From Leishmania martiniquensis (Eukaryota; Euglenozoa; Kinetoplastea; Trypanosomatida; Trypanosomatidae): 64,000 nucleotides of DNA. Positions 1 through 11,151 of the stretch are shown piece by piece (position 1 is the first letter of the stretch; every line of letters starts with the position of its first letter). A model generated the notes under the pieces. It saw only the letters and a program-made list of their open reading frames with translations, made no database searches and was not told the origin of the DNA. A program made the position numbers and the translations under genes. The stretch spans positions 313,501-377,500 of the forward strand of contig NC_090151.1 of assembly GCF_017916325.1 (NCBI RefSeq), written 5' to 3'.

Positions 1-1422
1 GCAGACAAAGCTCTCTTCAAAGTGGTCGCCGCGGAAGTTGCGAATCATCGCCCCCACGTCGCCTTCTTGATAATACGGCATGCAGATGCACACCGTTCGC
101 CGGTCCGGCTTGAGCTGCACGGCCAAGTACTCGACGAGGTGAGGATGCTTCATTACCGTCATGAAGCGGACAGATTTCTGGTACTCAGCCAAGGCCTTCG
201 CCTCACTGCTGAACTGCATCGACTTCAGCACTACCCTCTGCAGTCGAGCAGTGCCGGAGAGCTGCTCGCTGACAAAGCGGTACGCCGCACTCGATGGGCC
301 AGCCAGCGCGACCTCCTCCGTCGTCGGCTGCACCACCTCCATTAGGTCCACAACACCCTGCGCCCCCTCACACAGCCGCCGCGGCGAGACCAGATTCTGC
401 ATCAGCCCCGAATCACCGCAAAGCATGCCGAGGGACTCATCGTCCGTGAAGACGCCGTACTCGACGCCGGAGCCTTTCTTGTGTGTGCTCATGTGCTCTC
501 GCAGCTCCTGCTTGAGCAACACAAACCCGCAGTGCTTGCACTGCATGGCGGAGGCGCGATGAATTGTCTGGATGCTCGAGAGTGACACGTAACTGGCAAA
601 CCTCTCCGATCGGTCGTGCCACACAATCTTCGTGTTGTCGTCAGAGTAGCCCAGCACCGTGCCATAGGACGTGTAGCCGATCGCCGCGCTAGTGTCCCCG
701 AGCGCCGGTTCGTCGTCAACGACTGCGGCGGCGTCGGCGGGTAGAATTGGCTTAAACATCACGGCGATGAAGCGATTCTTTTGCTCGCCCAGGACAAGCT
801 GGGGCTGCTGGCCTTTGCCGAAAAAGACAAGCCGTCGCCCCGTGCTTGGGTTCACCGGCTCCGCTAACAGCGGCATCGGCCAGCCTATCTCGCGCGGGCA
901 TGGTCGGGTCACCACAAACGGCGGCGACAGGGAGCTATGGGGACGCCCAGAGGAGTTGGGGGTGAAGATATAGTCGATGAGCTGCCGGGCGCCGAGTGCC
1001 TCGGGTGGCAGCGGCTTCTCATAAGTATCAGAGTGCCGGTGCTGCAGGTGCGGCAATGAGGGCCCCCCTGCGCATACGCTGTGCGTGGCAGGGGACAAGG
1101 ACAATGGCACGGAGGGCGCGTGAGCCTTGAACGATGAGCCATGCGGTGGAGAAGACGCTGCCTCTGAAGGCGAGCCCTCCATACGCTGCTGCATCTCGAC
1201 GCATTGCGAGGCGAACGGTCCCTGAGGCGACACAGCGAACGGAGGAAGCGCCTGCAGAAACTGGTGTGGAGTCTGTGGCGCCGAAAGGCTCGTGCAAGTG
1301 TTCTCAAGCCTCTCTGGCGGTGGCCAACGCTGCATGATCTTGTCAGCACTCGACTGCGCTTCCTCATTTTCCTCGGCAGGACGCTGGCCGAGCTCGCCAC
1401 CGTTGTTTGTATGAAGCGACAT
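1..1422 (-). CDS. Protein kinase with C2H2 zinc finger, N-terminal part (runs off window)
   Basis: The reading frame is open from an ATG at 1422 to the window edge, so only the first 474 codons are visible. Residues 1-145 are low-complexity (Ser, Pro, Gln). A segment around 195-290 may be a small folded domain. A zinc-finger-like motif follows at 295-314 (C295, C298, H310, H314; one residue shorter than the usual spacing). From about 380 the sequence looks like a kinase small lobe: VVLK (candidate ATP-binding K400), a helix-C-like stretch, KHPHLVEYL, then a hinge-like CICMPYYQEGDV at 445-456. HRD and DFG would lie beyond the edge. The arrangement recalls NEK-type kinases, but the group cannot be decided from the small lobe. 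It is the last visible gene of the minus-strand unit. The kinase call is fairly safe; zinc binding is inference. Confidence 0.75.
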   Translation of the reverse strand, partial: MSLHTNNGGELGQRPAEENEEAQSSADKIMQRWPPPERLENTCTSLSAPQTPHQFLQALPPFAVSPQGPFASQCVEMQQRMEGSPSEAASSPPHGSSFKAHAPSVPLSLSPATHSVCAGGPSLPHLQHRHSDTYEKPLPPEALGARQLIDYIFTPNSSGRPHSSLSPPFVVTRPCPREIGWPMPLLAEPVNPSTGRRLVFFGKGQQPQLVLGEQKNRFIAVMFKPILPADAAAVVDDEPALGDTSAAIGYTSYGTVLGYSDDNTKIVWHDRSERFASYVSLSSIQTIHRASAMQCKHCGFVLLKQELREHMSTHKKGSGVEYGVFTDDESLGMLCGDSGLMQNLVSPRRLCEGAQGVVDLMEVVQPTTEEVALAGPSSAAYRFVSEQLSGTARLQRVVLKSMQFSSEAKALAEYQKSVRFMTVMKHPHLVEYLAVQLKPDRRTVCICMPYYQEGDVGAMIRNFRGDHFEESFVC

Positions 1423-4400
1423 GGGCTGCGATTATCGACGCAGCAGAGAAAGGGGCGGACAAGAACGCGCTGCTTTTCCTTTATTGTTGTTGGCTTGTCT
1501 GCTCCAGTTGAGAGAGCACCGAATGGAGACCACACATACATACACACATACATATATATATATATGTCTGTGTGTAAGGGGGGAGGGGTACAAAGAAATG
1601 AACGCAAACCAAAGCGGTAATCAGAGGGAGGGGGGAGGCGAAGTGGGAGGTGCGGGAAGGAATAGAACGCTGAGCAGAGAACAGAGCGAAAAACATGCAC
1701 ACACACACAGGGAGAGAGAGAAAGAGGAGCACGCGACGACAAAGAGGCCGACAGACACCTACACGACGACTATACGCAGAAAGCTGCGGTGCTACCACTC
1801 ACCAAGCAACAAGAAGAGCGTTTCCACCCCGATGCTCTCCGTCCGTGCGGATATGGTGCACGAGGGGAACCAGGTGACGAAAGACGCAGCAGCAGGGGGG
1901 GTGCCACGGGTCCGGTATGGCGTCACTGCCACCGTCAGCTGGTACAACGCAGCCGGTGCCCCCAAAGGCCGAAAACGGGAGCAGTGGGGACGCACAAGGA
2001 AGAGAGAGCTCTGGTCGCTGCGCAAGGGAGTGCCGGCAGTGATACGAAGGCAGTAAAAGGAGCAGACCCATCCACGGCTGTCACGCAGTGGGACACCTGA
2101 GGGCCGAAAAGAAGGGTAGAGAGAGCCGGCTAGCGGGAGAGACAGCTGCCTGCGCACTCAGTCGCCGCAGTGGTGGGAAAACGAAGCGCGCAAACTCTTT
2201 ATCTAATATGAACGTGCACGGTGTGCGCTGCAGCGCATGTGTATGTGAAGGCATCCCCTCCGTTGCCAGCGTGAGAGAGGAAAGAAGGGAGAAGGGGGAG
2301 AGAGAGGCAGTCACGATGGGGCCATGAGCGAGTCCGCAGAGGTCGGCTGCAGAGTTCCAACGTCAATGGGCGTCGTGCGCGCGGTCGCGCCGCCTACGCC
2401 GAGGCCGTACCGGGAGGAGGACAGCGCGCCTTTCCTACCCGAGTGCAGCGATTCCCACTAATGCGCTGCGCCTGGTGTGTGGTACCGACGAGAGCGCGGT
2501 GCCAACCGCTATTCCAGATGTCTTCCCCTCGCCACCATCACCACACCCGCGTCGCCAGTTGAGCCTCCTTTGCGTTTCGTATCCGCGATCACGGTTCGGC
2601 CCGCCTGCGGGGTTATCGCCGTATTTGGCGCAGCGGGCTGTGGATAACTCCTGGCAGAGGTAAGCGGTGGCACTCCGCTTTGCAATGCATCACTGAGCGT
2701 ATATTTCTGTGGAGGAACCCCTCCTCCCCCCGCAGAAAGCGGCGAGGGCAGAGGTGCCAGCCACATGACGGTGAGCCACAGCTTCAACAGGCACAAAAAC
2801 GTAGACTAAAAAAAGGCTTCCACTTCGGACTGTACCACTCGCAGCTGTGCGGCATGGATACGGTCGGCGGGGCCGTGGCCCCATCGCATCCCCATCATTG
2901 CAGCCTCCTCAATCGCCCACTTCGCGCACGTCACTCCCCATCCGGCCCATGTAGCGCCGCTGTAGGAGTCGTAGGCCGCGTCGACGGCCGTCATCGGCGC
3001 GATGTGTCGTCACGCATTCGCTGCGGTCCACTGAAGTCATCTGTCCCCACTGCCCGCGGGTGCTCGGAGACAGCGCGCCCAGCGGCGGGCCACGCAACAA
3101 ACAACGCAGCCACCAAGAGAGCGGCTGCCACGGTCACGCGTGACGCCGCCGAGATCGATGAAGCGGCATCACTAGGACTCGGGACGTGAGCTACAGCCGC
3201 CCTCAAGGGCGCCCGAGCAGTTCCCATTGCCAAGCCTCCAGCTCACCTCACCCGCAGTTTCTCACGGGTGCTTGCCCTCCATGGCAGAAGGCCTTTGCCC
3301 TGCGGTCGTGCGTACCTTCTCTCGCCCCCCCTGCGAACCCCTAAGACAGGGGGAAGGGGAGAGGAGGGCAACTTTGGCTCCATCCGTGCTGAGAGTGGAA
3401 CGGAACCGACCTGCTGCCCTCCATCGCCGACTGCGCCCATCAGCGCGAGCCTGCAGCCTGCATGTGTCCCATTGGCACATCGGTATTGGCATCAACAGCA
3501 AGCCACGCCGCGTACGAGGGGCGGTCAAGCAATGTCGCCGCGATCCTTCGCATCCCCTCAGGGCCTTGCGCTTCACCCCACCCGCACAGCCCCGGCCGAC
3601 CGGTCGTTGCCCACACCCACCCCCCAGCTGCGCGAGACGCGGAAAGGGGTCTTTGCCTCTTTAGGCATGCGTACCGCTCAAAGCACAACGCTTTTAGATC
3701 CACCATCCCCCCTCCCCTCAGCCTGCGCTGCACAGGGCGCTCTTACACGGTGAGCACTCCAGCTGGGGCATCAGCCTCGTTTCCCTTTGCGGCGGGCCAC
3801 CTGTTCACCAGATCTTCGCGCGGTCACCAGATTTGTCTCCCAATACCAGCGCGCTCTTCATCCTCCACGGAGATGGGTGGGGCCCACCACACAACGGCGG
3901 AGGCCGCAGCACTCGACGCTGCCCGCTGCCTCGAGTGTCGCAGCGTCCTCCCCCGCAATATAGTGATGGGACTGTAAGATGGCCACGACTCGCGGGCGCG
4001 CATACAACACTTCCCACAGGTCAGCCACCCAGCGCTTTCACTGCAGCCGCGCCGCCCGCGGCCTCTACACGGCTGGGACGCAGTTGCGCGGGTAGGGCCT
4101 CGCCCGCCACAAAGGAGGACCGTTAGCGCGCCAGTTTCCAGAGGGCGTCCTTTCTGTGGTCACTCCCCAGCAGGGCGTATCGTGGGGTATTGCTCGGCAG
4201 CGGCAACACGACCAGCAGTCAGCGTGCCTCCTCCCACCCACGGCTGGGCCTTCCGAGGAAAAGGCGGATCCCTCTTTTCACGCTAAGCGCTGAGCGCGTG
4301 CACCACGCCAAAGGGGCCTTTTCACTCGGGTGGGCTGCGGGAACGGCCTCTCACCCCTCCTCGTTGCCCGGGACCGCTTCCAGTGACCACTGTGCGCCAA

Positions 4401-6133
4401 CACGCCCAAAGCCGCCCCGGATGCGTATGGCCCCGAAAGACTGAAGCCGGGACCCCTTCACAGCCGAGGGCGCCGCGGGCGGCTTCCATCGATCGGCTGA
4501 GAGCGACTCCAAGGTGGGTACTGTGTGGGGGGGGGGGGTTCACTCCTCGGGCACCCGCACACCCTCTCCCCTCCAGCAGCTTGATCGTTGCTGCACCCGG
4601 AATCACAATACCCGCATGCGTAGGGGCACCTGCCTTGTCAGCAACGTTTGCAGCGGGTGAGGCATGATTGGCAGCCGGTGGCATCACCAGTTGAGCTCTG
4701 TGAGCGTGAGGCCACAAGAGACTTGGGCGCCCGCACACAATAGGCTCATGCACAGCTGATGCTCCGGACTGAGCTCATGCGAACGCGACGGAAGCGGGGC
4801 CTCCTCTGCACCCTGAAGACTACCGCCGCATAGAGACAATTTCAGTCTGGCACAGTGCCGACAGGGTGAGAGGGAAGGGGGACGGAGTGGGGTCAGATGA
4901 GACGGAATGTGGCGGGACTGAAGCCGCGTAGATCCCCTGATGTCTTTTGCGTTGTTTTCCAAAGGAATCGGCGCAGTCACTTGCTGACCTGAGAAGGCGA
5001 AAAGACAGGAAGCGACAGCGTCAGAGCTCACCCCCACCGTTCTATGTGTTGTATGCGCTCTCCGCTCAGCTTTTTTCCCTTGCTGTGTCGTTCCGCTCGG
5101 CTTCTGTGCTGTTGGTGGGCACACGCGCCACCTGCCGAAACCTGCCGCAGGGGCACACATCCACGGCGTTCACATGCGTGCGTGTTGATACCCACATGCA
5201 TATATATGGATATATATGGGTGTGTTGATTTTACAGAGGCATGGCACAACGTGTGTTGGTGCGGAGGACAAAGAGAGGAGCAGAAAAGCCACAAAAGCTG
5301 AGAGAGACAACACGAGCAGCTGACCAGAGGCATCTGTATGTGTGTGTGTGTGTGTATCAGAGACGGAGTGGCGCATGTACAGCCTTGAACTACCCTACGG
5401 AGGCGTTTGGGGCACTCCATGGGGTGGCCAGCAGCAACGCCCTCGTGCCCACAGTCATCACGAGAGCCGATCCGAAGAGAAAAAAAAGAAGACCGACACG
5501 GCCACACTGCAGTGCGGACACGCGCAGGTGTCGACTTGACGCTTATGCCAAGTGCAAAAGCGTGTTGGTATGTGTGTGTGTGTGCGGATGAGCAAGCATG
5601 CCACCCCAGCACTTGCGAGCACGCACACACACAGTCACCCGCAGCAAGGAGAAAAAAGGGATTGGTGAAGAGATCTCCTCTTTCCTGTCCGTTGACGTCT
5701 CTCCGCTTATGTGAAACCTTTGCCTGGGCGCGCCCTCTCTCCCCCCCTGCAGTGAGGGGAGTGGGGATGGCGGTCGTTCACAGTTAGCTCGGCGTTATTC
5801 GCTTAACCAAGGCGGAAACCAAACAGATAAATGGAAGCGAAACAAAGAGAAGCCCTCGCACCGGCAGCACGAGTCCGCCAAGCGGGAGGGAGGGAGAACA
5901 CGGTCCATACGCTGAGCGCTGCCATCTCTGATTCTCGATCTCCTCTGCGTAGCTGGCATTTCGAAGAAGAGGCGCAGAGGCAGAAGGATCGAGACGCCCA
6001 CGGCAATCCCATGCACAGTCGCCACCACCAACGGTACCGCCATCACGTTTCACTACGCCTCGGCAACCGTGTATCGCGATGCGAACACAGATGCAGGCGG
6101 CTCGAGTAAAGCGCACGACACATTTTACGCGCT
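1423..6133. other. Long intergenic region between the RRP1 and kinase genes
   Basis: About 4.7 kb with no open frame I can defend on either strand. Expected content is the 3' UTR of RRP1 and the 5' UTR of the kinase, both on the minus strand. It contains a TA/CA microsatellite near 1535-1565, the dispersed repeat at 2236-2503, a 12-G run near 4527, a GT run near 5340-5356, and GC-rich unplaced sequence at 2.5-4.7 kb that could be decayed retroposon material. Confidence 0.5.
2236..2503 (+). repeat. Dispersed repeat, copy A (SIDER-like, inverted mate at 63052-63324)
   Basis: This stretch matches the reverse complement of 63052-63324 over nearly its whole length. A long perfect core begins CCGCAGAGGTCGGCTGCAGA, with scattered mismatches and a diverged purine-rich patch elsewhere. 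Homology stops abruptly on both sides. A non-coding dispersed element of about 270 bp in trypanosomatid intergenic DNA fits a SIDER-type degenerate retroposon. The family assignment is inference; the repeat itself is seen directly. Confidence 0.7.
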
Positions 6134-8113
6134 CTAGTCACGAGCACCCGGCGCATCGGCGTCACCGTAAAGATCCTGCTTCGTGAGGTGGTACACTTTC
6201 TTCCGCTTCGTATTGTGCACCGGCTTTCGCTTCGATTGCATTTCCTCAGCGATGATTTGCTTGCGCAGCACAGAGTTGCTCACAGCTGTGTCCTTGCAGC
6301 CCTTCTCCACCAAAGCAGTCGCCTTGCGTGACCTGACTTTCTCTTTCAGCTCTGCCTGGCGGGCCTGCTTCTTCATTTCACGTACCGCCTGGCGCTCGCT
6401 GCGGACCTTCTCACGCGTGCCATCCACCTCCTTCAGCTCCCGCTCGATGCGCCGACGCTGAGCCGTGTGCGTCAGTGGCTGGAAGCACTCCGGATCCGCC
6501 GACTGTCGCATGATGAGCTCTGCCTCGGAGAACATGGGACGCACCTCATATGCCACTCCACGGGCGACGGCGTACTTGCGGCAGCAGAACGCAATCTCCT
6601 GCATTACGATGCGAGCCTCTGCAGCTGCCTGCTCCGCAGCCAGAGCCTGGATCTTCTCCCGTAAAGCGGTGGCGTCTCCGTTGCCGTTTTGCTTGCTGGT
6701 GCGCCTCGGAGTAGCCGGTGTATTGGTCATCATTGCCTGCGCTAGCTGCTCTGCCCGCCGCTGCACGTACACACCGCCAGCCAGCGGAGGAAAGAAGTTG
6801 TCCAGCACACGCTTCTCCACGTAGTTACCTTGGCTCATGGCGTAGAGGGGGATGCCGACGGACAAGGCGAGGAAGAGGTTGGGGTCAAGCTCTGCTCTGA
6901 CAAGCTCGTCAAACGCCACATCGCATATGTGCATTGTCAGGCCGACGCTCGAGCTTGACGAGAAGATCTGGCGCTGCAGGATGTAGAAGATTTCTCCGAC
7001 TACGCTTGTGGTGGCAGTGGCGGTGCCGATGTACTTCTGCAAGGCAGCCTGAGAGACACCGGCAGCTGTCTTCCAGAAAGCACCGAGAGCGGTGGTATCA
7101 TCCTCTGGCGCTGCCACTGCAGCCTCGTCGTTGCGGCTGCGCTTCGCGCTCTTCTTGGATGACGAGCGCTGCGCTGCACCGGCGTCACCCTCTTGCTTTG
7201 CAGGAGAAGCACAGGCCGAGGGAGCCGCCGCTTCGCCTCTGTGCACGTCCTTCACAAGCTTCGCGTACGCGAGCATCATTCGACGCACGAGGGCCAGGTA
7301 TTTGTCCATGCGGTACCGGTCGATCGTGGGCCACTCGCGCGCCAGCACACGGAAGAGAGATCCGTAAAAGAGCACCCTGCAGCGCGTCGTCCGCGGGGCA
7401 AGAAGGAGGTCTGCGATCTTCTGCGCGCAGGCGAGCTGCACGAGTGGCTTGTCTGAGTGCCAAAGGCAGTAGTGTATGCCGCGGCATAGCTTCAGAAACA
7501 CGAGCTCCAGATCGCACCATGCCCCCATCCAACTACGATAGCGCTCACGATGCACGTTTTGGCCTTGGTAGACGTGTGCCGGCTTCGGCCCGGCGTTCAG
7601 ACCAGCTTCCTCATCGTCGCCCTTGTCTGCTGCGGTGTCACCTGCAGGGCTACCGTAGTGGCCGTAGCGCTCCTGTTCACGCCGCTCCTGCGCCTGTCGA
7701 TGGCGGAATTCGCGCATCGCCACGCGCCGGTGCTCCTCGCGCTCTTGCTCGGCCGCCTTCTCCCGAAACTGCTGCAGCGCCAGCGGAAGGTTCTCGTAGC
7801 GGTACGGGTTCGGTGCCTTCGGATGCGCCTTGAAGTAGCCCTGCACCTCAGCAATTTCGGCCTCGTAAGCTTTCTCCATCTCTGCCATGGGCCCAGTAAG
7901 TCGATCCAGATAGTTTGGCACCTCGGCCAGAACGGCATCACGCACCGCCACCTCGTTGTGGGCCAGACGCTTGCACAGGATCTCCACCTGCACCATCTCC
8001 GTCTCTAAGTCAATGGCGCCCCCCGGCAGTGAGCCGGGAAGGACATCGGGATCCGGGTAGTTGATCGGCAGCTGCGCCTCGCGCTTGCGCAGATCCTTTT
8101 TCTTGATTTTCAT
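6134..8113 (-). CDS. RRP1: Ribosomal RNA processing protein 1 (RRP1/Nop52 family)
   Basis: 659 residues from the ATG at 8113; codons upstream in the same frame lack another ATG and look untranslated. The RRP1/Nop52 fold is recognisable in two pieces. Residues 41-72 hold the N-terminal helix pair (KRLAHNEVAVRDAVL). Residues 195-290 hold the core, with HYCLWHSDKPLVQ and AREWPTIDRYRMDKYLALVR, matching the conserved tryptophan- and IDR-containing blocks of yeast Rrp1. A later GLTMHICDVAFDEL also matches the family. Between the pieces lies an insert of about 120 charged residues. The C-terminus is basic and helical, consistent with nucleolar localisation. Known role of the family: processing of 27S pre-rRNA and assembly of the 60S subunit in the nucleolus. 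It ends in TAG. Confidence 0.88.
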   Translation of the reverse strand: MKIKKKDLRKREAQLPINYPDPDVLPGSLPGGAIDLETEMVQVEILCKRLAHNEVAVRDAVLAEVPNYLDRLTGPMAEMEKAYEAEIAEVQGYFKAHPKAPNPYRYENLPLALQQFREKAAEQEREEHRRVAMREFRHRQAQERREQERYGHYGSPAGDTAADKGDDEEAGLNAGPKPAHVYQGQNVHRERYRSWMGAWCDLELVFLKLCRGIHYCLWHSDKPLVQLACAQKIADLLLAPRTTRCRVLFYGSLFRVLAREWPTIDRYRMDKYLALVRRMMLAYAKLVKDVHRGEAAAPSACASPAKQEGDAGAAQRSSSKKSAKRSRNDEAAVAAPEDDTTALGAFWKTAAGVSQAALQKYIGTATATTSVVGEIFYILQRQIFSSSSSVGLTMHICDVAFDELVRAELDPNLFLALSVGIPLYAMSQGNYVEKRVLDNFFPPLAGGVYVQRRAEQLAQAMMTNTPATPRRTSKQNGNGDATALREKIQALAAEQAAAEARIVMQEIAFCCRKYAVARGVAYEVRPMFSEAELIMRQSADPECFQPLTHTAQRRRIERELKEVDGTREKVRSERQAVREMKKQARQAELKEKVRSRKATALVEKGCKDTAVSNSVLRKQIIAEEMQSKRKPVHNTKRKKVYHLTKQDLYGDADAPGARD

Positions 8114-9246
8114 TGCTGTGAACCGAGGCGCGTATGTGGACGGGACGAGATGATGCTGTCGATCGAAAAAAGGGCGAAGACGCTGACTGCGTATGTCAAA
8201 AGCGCATGCACACTCGGGGACGAGCAAACAGAAGGCACGTCTTACGCATACTGATGTTTGGAAGAGGCGATGGTGTAGCGACAGTGGAAAGAGAAAGGAG
8301 GAAAGAGAGATGGAGTCAGCGAGTATGTGCGTGTGTGTGCATGCCGTGGAGGGGGGAGGAGGCCGACGCGCACTTGCATTCTTTGGCTAAAGAGAGGTGT
8401 CGGCCTGCCCCGATGGCCTCGAGGGAGCAACCACATAGGAGGCCGTCGTGCATTTTTTCCTGCTAGTACTCGCACGATACGATGAGAGCCGATTGTGTGA
8501 CACGCGGGAAAGAGGGGCGGAAAAATGTCTTTCGTCCCCCCTCGCTTGCTCGCTGCGCAACAGTGAGAGAAGAAAGCGTAACAAGGGAGAAGGCAACGGT
8601 TGACAGCTTCCCAGTGAAGAACACCGGAGCGCGCATGTTACATCGCTGGCCAGCCCGTCGCTGCATCCTAAAACACTACATACAGCCGCTTTTCAAACAT
8701 GAGGAAGAGGGGGAAGGTGAGGAGTGACGCTTGTGTGACGTTGAGATTCAAAGCCTCATGTATGCAAAAGAACAGCGCCAGTTTAAAGGAAGGGGAGAGA
8801 ACAGAAAAGGTGAAAGCGAAGACATGTGCCAGCAGCCACGTTATGCGGCTTCAGTCTAAAAGTAAAGAGGGTGATCGACACACGCATGCACACACGTATA
8901 TATGTATATATGTACAAAGGAAGGGTGAAGAGGGGAGAAGGGAAGCAGCTGTACATTTCTTTTGTATTGGTTTCGGGTATGGCCACCGCCCCTCTGTCTA
9001 TGCGTGTTGGTGGGTGACTGTGTGTATGGCTGTCTGTCTGTGTGTGCGTGTCGCGCGTTCCCGCTTCGCTGACTACTTCGCTAAACATCTCACGCTCGGC
9101 AGTGCTGTCGGCTCCTCCGCATGTTAGTCGAAAGAGAGAGAAGTGGCGACGGTGAGCCGGCACACACACACACACACAGTCTCAGTCACCACAGCGCCGT
9201 GTTAAATGGGGCCACAAGAACAAGAGGAGGGTAGGCGCAGCGCCTT
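8114..9246. other. Intergenic region with trans-splicing signals for RRP1
   Basis: No gene seen. Read on the minus strand, a C/T-rich tract corresponding to 8286-8330 is followed by AG dinucleotides before the RRP1 ATG, the layout of a spliced-leader acceptor. The rest carries TA (about 8898-8915) and CA/GT (about 9157-9178) microsatellites and presumably the 3' UTR of the gene at 9247. Confidence 0.45.
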
Positions 9247-10143
9247 CTACAAGATTTCCAGGCGCGGTGACAAATATATATAAGGGTAGATTACACCAGT
9301 GCGGGCCGAAGCTTTAGAGTTCGCTATCGCAGGAGAGGATGCGTTCATGAAATTCTCTCCTGCCCTTGAGCCGGAAGCCTTCAGTGCAGTGCCGGCTTCC
9401 AGCTCCTTGATGCGCGCCTCTGCCCGTTGCAGGGCGCGCAGTAGCTCGCTGTCACGCACATACAGGGGCGCAGGGGCGGATGCCGTGTCCTGAGCCTCTG
9501 AAGATGGGTGGTCGTGAAGGCCTCCGCTGCGCCTAGAGCAGAAGTGCTTCCTTGTCTTGGTTCGCTTCCCGCCAGTGTGCCACGGATGGCTTTTGTGAGC
9601 CTTGGCGCAAATGGGCTCCGATGGCGGTAAGTTCGGCCGAGAGCACAAACCGTAGCCCGGGTGCTCGCGGTCCTGCTCACGTGAAGAGAGTCCCGATGTC
9701 GCATGGACGTGAGAAAGCAGCACCCGGCACGATGGCTTTGCCAGCGCAATCTCCACCCGCTCTTCCTGTTCTTCGAAGCGTAGCCTCCAGCGGGTACTCT
9801 GCTCCTCAGACAGCAGCTGTGACAAGTTAGTGGTCCAGGACCACCCCCCGCTACCACTGCACCGTTTACCGTTGGGCCTCCGCGGCTCCATCGATCTAGC
9901 GGAAAGGGGGCGCCGGTGCGCCGGCGCAGCCAAGAGCGATTTACTCCTCGGACAGACCGAAGGCGCCAGCGCGCCCGTGAAAGGGGAGGTGGTGTCGTCA
10001 GCGGCACGCCGCACACCACACGAAGAACCGACAGCCACGATAGAAGGATTCTGCCTCTGCGCCGCGGAAGGGAATACGTCACAGCTGCGCCGGCCTGCAG
10101 CATGGAAGGGCGGTGCCGCTTGTGCGGCCATGTCTTGCGGCAT
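9247..10143 (-). CDS. Hypothetical protein, 298 residues
   Basis: I do not recognise this gene. The ATG at 10143 is the first in the frame; the frame continues upstream only through non-ATG codons. The protein is rich in Ser, Arg and Ala, with no signal peptide or membrane segment. Its most structured part is a short helical, coiled-coil-like stretch near the C-terminus (about 240-262, containing ALQRAEARIKELEAG). A competing frame (9381-10103, same strand) is shorter and less protein-like. It lies between RRP1 and the giant calflagin-like gene on the same strand, with spacing normal for one cistron of the unit. It could be a real lineage-specific protein or a chance open frame. Confidence 0.5.
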   Translation of the reverse strand: MPQDMAAQAAPPFHAAGRRSCDVFPSAAQRQNPSIVAVGSSCGVRRAADDTTSPFTGALAPSVCPRSKSLLAAPAHRRPLSARSMEPRRPNGKRCSGSGGWSWTTNLSQLLSEEQSTRWRLRFEEQEERVEIALAKPSCRVLLSHVHATSGLSSREQDREHPGYGLCSRPNLPPSEPICAKAHKSHPWHTGGKRTKTRKHFCSRRSGGLHDHPSSEAQDTASAPAPLYVRDSELLRALQRAEARIKELEAGTALKASGSRAGENFMNASSPAIANSKASARTGVIYPYIYLSPRLEIL

Positions 10144-11151
10144 GAGTGCGCATGCAGTCGCGCACTGCTGCAATGAGGTACCTCGCTAAAGAGACTGAAG
10201 CGAACTTTGAAGTTGAATGAGACGAAGAAACAGCAGAGACGACGCGCAGCGCGGAAAGCAGTAACATGAATGGCTCTTGTAAGGCATCAGGTCTCCCCTG
10301 AGCTCTGCGCAGCGGTGCTTTCTTGTGGCCGGAGACGTGTGTGTGTGCGTGTGCGGCTTTTTCCGAAAGGCCACTGCTCCTGTCGTGTCTCGATAGTGAA
10401 GACAAGCCCAAGCGGCCGGAAGGGAGCAAACAAGAGGTGATCTCTCTGCTCCCTCTACAACGTCGCGTGATCCACAACTGTGGCTTTACAGTGCCCGTGG
10501 CGGACCCCTTCCACTGCCTTCCTGGCATCATCTTCTGTTTTCTTTTGCTTCCGGTGGACTGCCTAGGGGCCGTGAAGTGAGTCGGCGTGTGATGACGGCC
10601 AGCAAAGCCCTCAGAGGGGGGATAGGGGGAGAATAGCCCCACCGATCAAGCCTTCGCTCAAAGCCGGCCAGCTGGCATACGTGCACAGAGGGACACGGTA
10701 TGTGGGGGGGGGGGAGAGGCAACACGCACAACACTGGGTGGAAGAGGACATGAAACTATACATAACGCAAGAGGAGGATAAAAAAGATCGGCGCGTACGT
10801 TCCAGAGACAGCAGCAAAAAGCAGATATACAAATATATATGTATGGTGATGCATACATAATACCTGGCCGCACTGCGTAGATGCAGCGGTGAAAAGCACG
10901 CACGTACAAGCACATGCATTACATAGAGCAGAACGGCGACGAAGAAAATAGCAGACCCCGTCCTTACGCCTCCCGAAAAAAGTTGGTGAGAGGGAAAAGG
11001 TCGGCCATCCGGTAGGAGAAAAAAAAAGACCTCTTCCTTCGTCTGAAGCAGCGCCACGTAAGCGTACCCGCCACGGGGGTAGCTGCAATGAGCTCCACCT
11101 ACATAAAAAGCATCTGGCATCGATGGGCAAGTATCACAGGGAGGCTTACTC
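10144..11151. other. Intergenic region, 1.0 kb
   Basis: No gene seen. It contains an 11-G run near 10704, a short TA-rich stretch near 10829-10845, and purine-rich segments (pyrimidine-rich on the transcribed strand) that could serve trans-splicing of the 298-residue gene. Confidence 0.4.

Noticed and set aside
5028..5630. 200-codon minus-strand frame in the RRP1-kinase spacer
   Set aside because: Much of it is translated CA microsatellite (His-Thr runs) and it lacks any recognisable domain.
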